Source: Saprospiraceae bacterium (GTDB taxonomy: Bacteria > Bacteroidota > Bacteroidia > Chitinophagales > Saprospiraceae). From it: a DNA stretch of 9,447 nt. Positions 1-7,410 of the stretch are shown piece by piece (position 1 is the first letter of the stretch; every line of letters begins with the position of its first letter). The position numbers and the translations under genes are program-made. Under the pieces are notes generated by a model. The model ran no database searches. It had not been told where the DNA came from and saw nothing but the letters and a program-made list of their open reading frames with translations. The stretch spans positions 1 to 9,447 of the forward strand of contig JAGQXA010000311.1 of the NCBI GenBank assembly GCA_020436865.1, given 5' to 3'.

Positions 1-2
1 AC

Positions 3-1355
3 ACGCAGCGCATCTACACCTGCGACGATCTGGGTAACAACACGATCCAGCTGTGGGTAACGGATGCCGCCGGCAACCAGGACTTCTGCGAGACCTTCGT
101 ACAGGTTCAGGACAACATGAACGCCTGCGGTAGCAGCAACACGCCGGATGTAGCCGGTGCAATCGCCAGCGAAGCCGACCAGCCCGTACAGGACGTAACG
201 GTCGAACTGAGCGGCAACGGCATGTTCTCGGTAACCACCGATGCTTCCGGTAGCTATATGTTCACCAACCTGGTAGCCGGCAACGACTACTCGGTTACCC
301 CGAACCTCGACGTAGACCACGACAATGGCGTATCGACCTACGACCTGGTGCTGATCACCAAGCACATCCTGGGTATCCAGCCGCTTGACAGCCCGTACAA
401 GATCATCGCCGCCGACGCAAACCACACCAACTCGGTGACCACGACCGATATGGTCGAGATCCGCAAGGTGATCCTGGGCATCAACCAGGAGTTCCCGGCT
501 AACACCAGCTGGCGCTTTGTAGATGCAGACTACGTATTCCCGAACCCGCAGAACCCCTTCACTCCGGGCTTCCCCGAAGTGATCAACTTCAACAACCTGA
601 CCTCCGACCAGCTCTTCGCTGACTTCGTAGCCGTCAAGGTTGGCGACGTGAACGGCACGGCCACCACCAACGCCGATCAGGGAGCTGAAGACCGCGCCGC
701 CGGCATCTTCTTCCTGAACACGGCCGACGTGAAGGTTCAGTCGGGCAAGCAGGTCAGCGTAGACTTCACGGCCAGCGACTACGATGTTCTCGGCTACCAG
801 TTTACCCTCAACTTCGACGCCAATGCTCTGCAACTGGTCGACGTAGTGGAAGGTGTAGCGCTGGAAGAGAACTTCGGTCTGATGAGCCTCGAAAACGGCA
901 TCATCACCACCAGCTGGAACGGAGAAGCCGCTAAAGACGCCGTACTCTTTACCCTGGTGTTCCAGGCTTCGGCCGACGCTCAACTGAGCGAACTGCTGAC
1001 CGTCGACTCCCGCGTGACCAAAGCCGAAGCTTACAACAGCAACGGCCAGGCCATGGATGTCGCCCTGCAGTTTGGCAACACGGTAGCTGTCGCCGGTTTC
1101 GAACTGTACCAGAACACTCCGAACCCCTTCAAGGGCGAAACGACCATCGGCTTCAACCTGCCGGAGGCTGCCAACGCAACCCTGAAGATCATGGACGTGT
1201 CGGGTAAGCTGCTGAAAGTGGTCGACGGCGAATTCGCCAAAGGCTACAACCAGGTAAGCATCGACGCTAACGAACTGCCGGGAGTAGGCGTGCTCTACTA
1301 CACGCTCGAAACGGCTGAATATACTGCCACGAAGAAGATGATCATCGTGAAGTAA
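3..1355 (+). CDS. Secreted multidomain protein with dockerin-like and cohesin-like modules and type A T9SS sorting domain (5' truncated)
   Basis: The frame is open from the first full codon at position 3, so the ATG at 117 is internal and the true start lies left of the window; 450 codons are visible. Numbering from position 3, residues 1-38 resemble the end of an HYR-like domain (WVTDAAGNQDFCETFVQVQD). About 49-100 is a carboxypeptidase-regulatory-like beta domain. About 103-160 is a dockerin-like module with two calcium-type loops: DVDHDNGVSTYD is well formed, DANHTNSVTTTD is degenerate at two positions. About 230-358 is a cohesin-like beta domain, and about 365-450 is a type A sorting domain (YQNTPNPF at its start, KKMIIVK at the end). 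By family knowledge, such proteins cross the outer membrane through T9SS and lose the sorting domain when attached or released. The function of the missing N-terminus cannot be told. A strong terminator follows, so the gene probably ends its own transcript. Confidence 0.9.
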   Translation, partial: TQRIYTCDDLGNNTIQLWVTDAAGNQDFCETFVQVQDNMNACGSSNTPDVAGAIASEADQPVQDVTVELSGNGMFSVTTDASGSYMFTNLVAGNDYSVTPNLDVDHDNGVSTYDLVLITKHILGIQPLDSPYKIIAADANHTNSVTTTDMVEIRKVILGINQEFPANTSWRFVDADYVFPNPQNPFTPGFPEVINFNNLTSDQLFADFVAVKVGDVNGTATTNADQGAEDRAAGIFFLNTADVKVQSGKQVSVDFTASDYDVLGYQFTLNFDANALQLVDVVEGVALEENFGLMSLENGIITTSWNGEAAKDAVLFTLVFQASADAQLSELLTVDSRVTKAEAYNSNGQAMDVALQFGNTVAVAGFELYQNTPNPFKGETTIGFNLPEAANATLKIMDVSGKLLKVVDGEFAKGYNQVSIDANELPGVGVLYYTLETAEYTATKKMIIVK

Positions 1356-1369
1356 TCACGCTTGATCCC

Positions 1370-1412
1370 GGGGTGGTCCCGACAAAAAATCGGGACCACC
1401 CCTTCCTTTTTT
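1370..1412 (+). terminator. Intrinsic terminator after the first gene
   Basis: A perfect 13-bp inverted repeat (1370-1382 with 1390-1402, GGGGTGGTCCCGA and its complement) encloses a 7-nt A-rich loop and is followed by a T-rich tract at 1403-1412. It starts 14 bases after the stop codon of the upstream gene. It also lies inside the apparent N-terminal extension of the next reading frame, which argues for that gene's later start. Confidence 0.92.
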
Positions 1413-1480
1413 ACCGGAATGTCAGAATAAGACCCTATTTTTACCGCGCTTGTATTTGGAACCAGAAGGCTATTGAGAAA

Positions 1481-2272
1481 ATGAAACTGACACCCCATAT
1501 CCTTTCAACCCTTGTTTTGCTCTTTGCAGGGCTGGCGTATGGCCAGGCCCAGGATCCCGTGAAGGCCATGTTGCCCGGCGTGTATGGCACAGAGGGCAGT
1601 ACCGTCGAACTCGACCTGAAAGTCGAGAACTTTCAAGATATGGTCAATAGCCAGTTTGCACTTTCCTTCGATACGATGATCCTCCAGTATCTGGAAGTCA
1701 GCAATTTTGGATTGACCCTCAACGGCGAGAATTTCGGCGAGCCCGGCGAAGGGCTGGTCGAGAACGGAGAATTCTCTTTTCTCTGGGTCGCCGACGATAT
1801 CATCAACGGCGAAAGCGTCGCCGACCAAACCACTCTCTTTACCCTTAGCTTCAAGATCATCGGCATGATGGGCGATTCCAGCCCGGTAGCTTTTGTCGAC
1901 GATCCGACCCCGATCGAATTCGGCGGCGTGAATGGCGTACTGGAGCACGAGCTGCAGGACGGTTACGTCAAAGTCGGCATGATCGATGCGGTCGAGGAAG
2001 TGATCACCCCGCACTTTACCTTCTATCCGATCACACCCAATCCGATCAGGGAGAGCGCTCAGCTGCGCGTCGACCTGCCGAGGAACGCTTCCATCCAATT
2101 GAAGATATTTGATGCCACCGGTCGCCAACTGCACCGGTCGGTCACTGATCTATATGCCGGCACGCAGATCATTCCGCTGCCGAAAAGCCTTTTTCCCGCC
2201 CCCGGGACCTATTTGATCCAACTATCCTCCGGAGAGGCCACGGCTTCGCAGAAGGTGTTGGTCGTAGACTAA
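1481..2272 (+). CDS. Secreted single cohesin-like domain protein with type A T9SS sorting domain
   Basis: The 263-residue protein starts at ATG 1481, because a classical signal peptide begins there (MKLTPHILSTLVLLFAGLAYG, cleavage near GQAQ-D at about 24). An in-frame ATG at 1373 would read through the terminator and is rejected. Residues about 25-167 are a cohesin-like beta domain clearly related to the four in the next gene: they share VENF.DMV..QF, WVADDIINGES and TTLFTLSF. Residues about 180-263 are a type A sorting domain (FYPITPNPIRE at its start, SQKVLVVD at the end). It is therefore a predicted T9SS-exported surface or released protein with no visible catalytic domain. The two positions that are cysteines in the downstream tandem domains are Glu43 and Ser123 here. 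A terminator lies upstream, and 142 bases separate it from the next gene on the same strand. Its role is unknown; binding to a neighbouring surface protein is only a guess. Confidence 0.9.
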   Translation: MKLTPHILSTLVLLFAGLAYGQAQDPVKAMLPGVYGTEGSTVELDLKVENFQDMVNSQFALSFDTMILQYLEVSNFGLTLNGENFGEPGEGLVENGEFSFLWVADDIINGESVADQTTLFTLSFKIIGMMGDSSPVAFVDDPTPIEFGGVNGVLEHELQDGYVKVGMIDAVEEVITPHFTFYPITPNPIRESAQLRVDLPRNASIQLKIFDATGRQLHRSVTDLYAGTQIIPLPKSLFPAPGTYLIQLSSGEATASQKVLVVD

Positions 2273-2414
2273 GAAAAAAATTATCCTAAGAACAGAATCA
2301 TACGAGCCCTATACTGAAAAATCGATTTGATCCCGTACCCTGAACTAGAAACAAAGCCGATATTTTTTTATTCCGTACAATAAATTTTTCCTTCACGTCC
2401 CAAATTCCGAACAT
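2273..2414 (+). other. Intergenic leader of the large adhesin gene
   Basis: This AT-rich 142-base gap separates the small cohesin-like gene from the large adhesin. I see no convincing hairpin terminator and no exact TAnnTTTG Bacteroidetes -7 box. Near matches with one mismatch lie in the T-rich stretch around 2361-2370 and near 2391. It may hold a promoter for the downstream gene, but I cannot fix one. Confidence 0.4.
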
Positions 2415-5400
2415 ATGAAGAGACTTATTACTATCCTGGTAATAGGACTTTCCCTTTTTTCCTATTCCGCTTTCAGCCAAACTCTTACGATCGCCGTTAC
2501 TCCGCAAACCGTTAACATTGCAAACGGCGAAAGCGTATGTCTCGACCTGGTGGTGACCAACTTCACCGACATGGTCAGTATGCAATTCAGCATCAACTAC
2601 GATCCGAACGTCTTGGACTTCGACATGGCCCAGAACTACAACCTTCCGGGCCTGGGCCCGTCGCAGATCGGTAACCCCTCCGCGGGTAACATCACGGTCT
2701 CGTGGCTGGCCGACGACGTCGTCGGCGGACAGGATCTGACGAACGGCACCTCGATCGTACAGCTATGCTTCACAGGCATTACCGCCAACGGCACTTCACC
2801 GATCACCATTTCCGGCACGCCGACCATTGTCGAGGTGACCAACACCACGGGCCTCGTCACGCTCAATGGCGTGAACGGCGAGGTGGTCGTCGGTTCCGGC
2901 GGCAGCGGTGGTTCCGGACTGGTCGTGGCTGCGCCCGACGTGTCGGCCTGCAACGGCGACAATGTCTGTCTGGAGATCACCGTGCAGAACTTCACCGATC
3001 TGGTGAGCATGCAATTCAGCATTAACTACAATTCCAGCGTACTGGCATTCGATCAGGCCACCGGCTTCGGCAACCTGCCTGGCCTGGGGCCGTCGCAGGT
3101 CGGCAATCCCTCGGCAGGGAACGTTACCGTGTCGTGGCTGGCCGACGATGTGGTCAATGGTCAGACGTTGCCGAACGGCACCGTGATCTTCGAGTTGTGC
3201 TTCGATGTGGTCGGCGGAAACGGCACCTCGAGCAATATCAACTTCAGCGGTACGCCGACGGTCATCGAAGTGACCGACGTGGACGGCCCGACCACCCTAA
3301 CCCCGGATAACGGCAGCGTAACGGTCAACTGCGGCGGCAACCCGACCGACGGTTTGATCATCACCGCACCAGACGTTACGGCCGGCAACGGCGATCAGGT
3401 GTGCGTCGACCTCACCGTGGAGAACTTCGTCAACCTGGTGAGCATGCAGTTCAGCATCAACTACGACCCGGCCATCCTCGAGTTCGACATGGCGCAGGGC
3501 TTCAATCTACCGGGATTGGGAGCTTCGCAGATCGGCAACCCCTCGGCAGGCAACATCACCGTGTCGTGGCTGGCCGACGATGTGGTCAACGGACAGACGG
3601 TGCCCGACGGCACCGATATCGTCGAACTTTGCTTCACCGTCATCGGCGCGAACGGCTCGATGAGCCCGATCTCCTTCAGCGGTACGCCGACGGTGGTCGA
3701 AGTGACCGATGTCGACGGTCCGGTCGACTTCAATCCGGTCGACGGCAGCGTGACGGTTTCCGGTCCGGTCGACGGCCTGGTGGTCATCGCTCCGGAAGTG
3801 ACCTCGCCGAACGGCTCGACAGTGTGCCTCGACATCAGCGTCGAAAACTTTATCGATATGGTGAGCATGCAATTCAGCATCAACTACAACTCGAGCGTAT
3901 TGCAGTTTGCCAACTTCCAGGGCTTTGGCGCCCTGCCCGGCCTGGGCAGCTCACAAGTGGGCAACCCCTCGCCCGGCAATATTACCGTGTCGTGGCTGGC
4001 CGACGACGTGATCAACGGACAGACCCTTTCCAGTCCGACGACTATCTTCCAGGTCTGTTTCACCGTGATCGGCACGACCGGCCAGATGAGCAACATTACC
4101 TTCAGCGGCACGCCGACGGTCATCGAAGTGACCGACGTAGACGGTCCGGTGACCTTGTTCCCCGACCACGGCAAAGTGACGGTCGGTAATGCCTGTCCGC
4201 CCATCGCCGTGAGTGAAACGATCACTCCTTCCTGTGGGCAGGGTGCGACCGGTACGATCTCGCTGGATGCCAGCGGCGGCGACAACACTTACACCTACAA
4301 CTGGTCGAACGGCGCCGGCAATACCAGCATGGTTACCGACCTGGCGGCCGGCATGTACACGGTGACCGTTTCGAGCTGCGGAGCCCAATTCGTCGAAACC
4401 TACGAGGTGGAAACGGCGCCGGGCATCAACATCACGCTCGATATCGTCAACGACGTAAGCTGCTCGGGCGGCAACAACGGCTCGATCTTCCTCAACGTCC
4501 AGGGCACCTTCCCGCTCAGCTACAGCTGGCAGGGCACGGGGCCGATCGGCAACCCGGGTGCGCAGAACATCAATAACCTGATCGCCGGCAACTATCAGGT
4601 GACGATCACCGATCCGAACGGTTGTCAGCTGGTTTCGCAATCGTACGTCGTCGAGCAGCCCCCGGCTGTGACGGCCAACGTGACCAACATCAACCACGTC
4701 GACTGCTTCGGCCAGGCCGACGGCTCGATCAACGTCAATGCCGGCGGCGGCACCGGGATGCTGACCTATAACTGGTCGGGCGGGCTGCCCAATACGCCGA
4801 ACCCCACGAACGTGGCGGCGGGCAATTACAACCTGACGGTGGTCGACGAAAACAACTGTACCGTAACGATCAACAACATCCAGGTTACCCAGCCGCCAAA
4901 CCTGACGGTGACCCTCGACGATGTGGTCAACGAATCGGCCGCCGGCGACGACGGCGCCATCAGCATCAGCGTGGGCGGCGGCTCTCCGGGCTACACCTAC
5001 CTGTGGCAGGGGCCGGGCGGTCCGTACATCACGCAAGACCTGACGGGGCTGAACGCCGGCACCTACAACCTGACGGTGACCGACAATAACGATTGCATCA
5101 AGACGCTTTCCGTAGAGGTCGACAAACCGCTGACCGTACTACTAGCCTCGGTGACCAATGCCTGCTTCGAGGAAAACAACGGCGCTATCTACGTCGACGT
5201 GTCGGGCGGCAACCAGCCTTATACGTATAACTGGACCGGCCCCGGCGGACCGTACGGCGTCGAAGACTTGGTGGGAATTGGCGGGGGTACCTACAACCTG
5301 ACGGTGACCGATGCCAATAACGATATGGTGAGCCTGCAGGTGAACATCGTCGAACCGGCCAACCCTTTCACGATCAATACGTTCATCAAGACGAATGTGT

Positions 5401-7301
5401 CGGCGCCCAATGTGTGCGACGGCTTCATTACGATCAACAATACCACGGGCGGCGTGCCGCCGCTGACCTACAGCTGGAGCGGCGGCCAGAGTGGCCCCAG
5501 CATCAGCAACCTCTGCGTAGGCACCTACTGCGTGACCATCACCGATGCCAACGGTTGTACCGTCGAGCAGTGCTTCGAAGTCGAATTCGTGCCGGTACCG
5601 CTGTTTGTGCTCAACAACGAAACGCAAGACATCAACTGCTTCGGCAATACCAACGGCAAGTGGCAGCTGTCGATCGAAGGCGGTATTCCGCCTTACACCT
5701 TTACCTTTAGCGACGGGGTCGTCGTGCCGAGCCTCAGCGGCGCCGTAACGCGCAACAACCTGCCCGCCGGCCCGATCAGCTGTACGATCACCGACAGTTT
5801 TAACCCGCCTCAGGAATTGGTGGTGGATACCGATATCTTCGAACCGGCGCAGATCGGTCTGGCCAGCGTGCTCATTTATCCGGAAACCGATGGCGTCAAT
5901 GAAGGGGCCATCGATATCACGGTGAGCGGCGGGGTCGTGCCCTTCAGCTACCTCTGGGACAATGGCTTTTTGGGCCCGGATCCCTTCAACTTGCCGGAAG
6001 ATTGTTTCTCGGTACAGATCGTCGACGGCAACGGCTGCGTGTTCGTTTCCGATCCGATCTGCGTACCGAAACTGGAAGTGGCCGGTTCGAATGTGACCGA
6101 CAACTTCTGCTCGAGCGATCTCGATGGCGCCATCTCCTTTACGGTGGGCGGCGGGATCAACCCTCCGTTGACCTACACCTGGACGAGCCCCAGCGGGCAG
6201 ACCTTCCAGACCAGCACGCCGAGTGCCAACGGACTGGCTTCCGGAACCTATCAGGTGGTCATTACCGACAATCTGGGCGTCAGCACGCCTCCGGTGGCTA
6301 TCGAAGTCGGCTTCACCTCCGAGATCACGGCCACGGCGCAAGTCGTGACCAACTACAACGGGGTGAACGTCAGCTGCCCGAACGCACAGGATGCCGACCT
6401 CGTAGCCTCGGCTTCGAATGGCCAGGCGCCTTACTCTTTCGTGTGGTCGAACGGCACGACCGGTGCGAACAATCCCAATGTCGGCAGTGGCACTTATACC
6501 CTGGTCGCGATCGATGCCCTGGGTTGCATCGACTCGACCACGGTCGACGTGGTCGCTCCGAAGCCCATCGACGTGCAGGCCGACATTGTGCCGATCAGCT
6601 GTATAGGAGAAGGCGACGGCGAGATCGAACTGGCCGTTACCGGCGGTACGCCCGGCTACAGTTACAAGTGGAACGATCCGCTACAGCAAACGGGTAACCC
6701 GGCGGTCATGCTCGACAACGGCATCTATACGGTGACCATCACCGACGCCAACGGCTGTAACTTCTTCGAGGCCTTTCTGATCCAGGAGCCCGACTCTCTG
6801 CGGGTAAAGATGGAAAGTACGGCCGACGGAGGTAGTGGCAACGGCACCCTGACCGCGTTGGTCACGGGCGGCAATGCCCCGTACTCCTACGATTGGAACG
6901 TACCCGGTTCTGCCAACAGCAGTACCGTCGGCGGACTGAGCCCGGGCGAGTACTTTGTGCGCGTGACCGACGCAGGAGGATGCTCGATCGTAGTTTCCGG
7001 CTTCGTGTCGAACGGCGCCATCGATTGCCTGGAATATCGCACGGTGATCACGCCCGAGGGCGACGGCTGGAACGAGGAGTTCCTGATCAACTGCCTCGAT
7101 CTGTACGACCAGCACCGCCTCGAGATCTACAATCGTTGGGGGCAGCTCGTCTTCGAGTCGACCAACTACGGGAACGACTGGAAGGGTACCAACGCCAGCG
7201 GTGAAGATCTGCCGGAAGGGGCCTACTACTTCGTGTTCGAATACCGCGATTCCGACGGCAAGATCAAACAGAAGAAGGGCCACATCACCCTGATTCGATA
7301 G
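2415..7301 (+). CDS. Giant SprB-like surface adhesin: four cohesin-like domains, SprB repeats, type B T9SS sorting domain
   Basis: The 1628-residue protein starts at ATG 2415 with a signal peptide (MKRLITILVIGLSLFSYSAF, cleavage near residue 21). Residues 22-592 are four tandem cohesin-like domains (about 22-168, 169-313, 314-454, 455-592), each with VSMQFSINY, PGLG.SQ.GNPS and TVSWLADDV. Residues 593-1537 hold about twelve SprB/PKD-like repeats of 69-86 residues, typically with DCFG..DGSI at the start, PYTY.W in the middle and TDANGC near the end. Residues 1538-1628 are a type B (gliding-motility-associated, CHU_C-like) sorting domain with ITPEGDGWNEEF, IYNRWGQLVFES, DWKGT and GHITLIR. By family knowledge, SprB-like proteins are exported by T9SS, anchored on the cell surface, and serve in gliding or adhesion. 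The PorP/SprF-family gene directly downstream supports a type B export pair. No catalytic domain is visible. Gliding itself is not shown, and a cell-cell or matrix adhesin fits equally well. Confidence 0.93.
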   Translation: MKRLITILVIGLSLFSYSAFSQTLTIAVTPQTVNIANGESVCLDLVVTNFTDMVSMQFSINYDPNVLDFDMAQNYNLPGLGPSQIGNPSAGNITVSWLADDVVGGQDLTNGTSIVQLCFTGITANGTSPITISGTPTIVEVTNTTGLVTLNGVNGEVVVGSGGSGGSGLVVAAPDVSACNGDNVCLEITVQNFTDLVSMQFSINYNSSVLAFDQATGFGNLPGLGPSQVGNPSAGNVTVSWLADDVVNGQTLPNGTVIFELCFDVVGGNGTSSNINFSGTPTVIEVTDVDGPTTLTPDNGSVTVNCGGNPTDGLIITAPDVTAGNGDQVCVDLTVENFVNLVSMQFSINYDPAILEFDMAQGFNLPGLGASQIGNPSAGNITVSWLADDVVNGQTVPDGTDIVELCFTVIGANGSMSPISFSGTPTVVEVTDVDGPVDFNPVDGSVTVSGPVDGLVVIAPEVTSPNGSTVCLDISVENFIDMVSMQFSINYNSSVLQFANFQGFGALPGLGSSQVGNPSPGNITVSWLADDVINGQTLSSPTTIFQVCFTVIGTTGQMSNITFSGTPTVIEVTDVDGPVTLFPDHGKVTVGNACPPIAVSETITPSCGQGATGTISLDASGGDNTYTYNWSNGAGNTSMVTDLAAGMYTVTVSSCGAQFVETYEVETAPGINITLDIVNDVSCSGGNNGSIFLNVQGTFPLSYSWQGTGPIGNPGAQNINNLIAGNYQVTITDPNGCQLVSQSYVVEQPPAVTANVTNINHVDCFGQADGSINVNAGGGTGMLTYNWSGGLPNTPNPTNVAAGNYNLTVVDENNCTVTINNIQVTQPPNLTVTLDDVVNESAAGDDGAISISVGGGSPGYTYLWQGPGGPYITQDLTGLNAGTYNLTVTDNNDCIKTLSVEVDKPLTVLLASVTNACFEENNGAIYVDVSGGNQPYTYNWTGPGGPYGVEDLVGIGGGTYNLTVTDANNDMVSLQVNIVEPANPFTINTFIKTNVSAPNVCDGFITINNTTGGVPPLTYSWSGGQSGPSISNLCVGTYCVTITDANGCTVEQCFEVEFVPVPLFVLNNETQDINCFGNTNGKWQLSIEGGIPPYTFTFSDGVVVPSLSGAVTRNNLPAGPISCTITDSFNPPQELVVDTDIFEPAQIGLASVLIYPETDGVNEGAIDITVSGGVVPFSYLWDNGFLGPDPFNLPEDCFSVQIVDGNGCVFVSDPICVPKLEVAGSNVTDNFCSSDLDGAISFTVGGGINPPLTYTWTSPSGQTFQTSTPSANGLASGTYQVVITDNLGVSTPPVAIEVGFTSEITATAQVVTNYNGVNVSCPNAQDADLVASASNGQAPYSFVWSNGTTGANNPNVGSGTYTLVAIDALGCIDSTTVDVVAPKPIDVQADIVPISCIGEGDGEIELAVTGGTPGYSYKWNDPLQQTGNPAVMLDNGIYTVTITDANGCNFFEAFLIQEPDSLRVKMESTADGGSGNGTLTALVTGGNAPYSYDWNVPGSANSSTVGGLSPGEYFVRVTDAGGCSIVVSGFVSNGAIDCLEYRTVITPEGDGWNEEFLINCLDLYDQHRLEIYNRWGQLVFESTNYGNDWKGTNASGEDLPEGAYYFVFEYRDSDGKIKQKKGHITLIR
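2478..4190 (+). repeat. Four tandem cohesin-like domain repeats inside the adhesin gene
   Basis: Units run about 2478-2918, 2919-3353, 3354-3776 and 3777-4190. The conserved ATG of the SMQFSINY motif falls at 2580, 3009, 3444 and 3867, giving spacings of 143, 145 and 141 codons. Units 1 and 3 share NYDP, FDMAQ, SQIGNPSAG and SPI. Units 2 and 4 share NYNSSVL, GFG.LPGLG, SQVGNPS and SN(I) before FSGTPTVIEV. Each unit has a Cys pair 76 residues apart (units 1, 3) or 77 apart (units 2, 4). Confidence 0.85.
4191..7025 (+). repeat. About twelve SprB/PKD-like repeats inside the adhesin gene
   Basis: Approximate residue bounds are 593-678, 679-759, 760-837, 838-913, 914-992, 993-1070, 1071-1153, 1154-1227, 1228-1311, 1312-1392, 1393-1468 and 1469-1537. 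Each unit has a GSI-like strand, a GG..PYTY.W core and a G.Y.VT.TD.NGC strand. They are much more diverged from one another than the cohesin-like repeats are, so this array looks older. Bounds are by eye and may shift by several residues. Confidence 0.8.
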
Positions 7302-7410
7302 GGGATGTGAGACAGGAGATTTGGGATTTGGGATGTGAGAAGGCATCTCAAATCTCATATCCCAAATCTCAAATCCCATTTCCCAAATCCCATATCTCAA
7401 ATCCAACAAG
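7302..7410 (+). repeat. Heptamer-based inverted repeat between adhesin and porP/sprF-like gene
   Basis: The whole 109-base gap is taken up by low-complexity sequence with a 7-nt period. On the right side, eight tandem heptamers run from 7347 to 7402 (consensus CYCAAAT with CCCATAT-type variants). On the left, purine-rich heptamers of the opposite sense (GATTTGG-like) lie at about 7316-7340. Positions 7316-7340 pair with 7346-7370 as an imperfect 25-bp stem (22 exact pairs plus one G-U) around a 5-nt loop. No T-run follows the stem, so it need not stop transcription into the next gene. It could modulate read-through, stabilise mRNA, or be a copy of a dispersed repeat. Confidence 0.8.

Noticed and set aside
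117..1355. ATG at 117 as the true start of the first gene
   Set aside because: The frame stays open to the left edge and encodes the end of an HYR-like domain, and there is no signal peptide after 117. The gene is truncated by the window.
1373..1480. 36-residue N-terminal extension of the small cohesin-like protein from ATG 1373
   Set aside because: It would be read from the terminator hairpin of the upstream gene and would place the obvious signal peptide inside the protein. ATG 1481 is the sensible start.
2478..7025. CRISPR array or DNA-level satellite in the adhesin gene
   Set aside because: The periodicity is at protein-domain level (about 141-145 and 69-86 codons), in frame, with no short identical repeats separated by unique spacers.
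3..7301. A true enzyme-bearing cellulosome
   Set aside because: No glycoside hydrolase, carbohydrate-binding module or other catalytic domain is visible in the window. Only cohesin-like, dockerin-like and adhesin repeats are seen.
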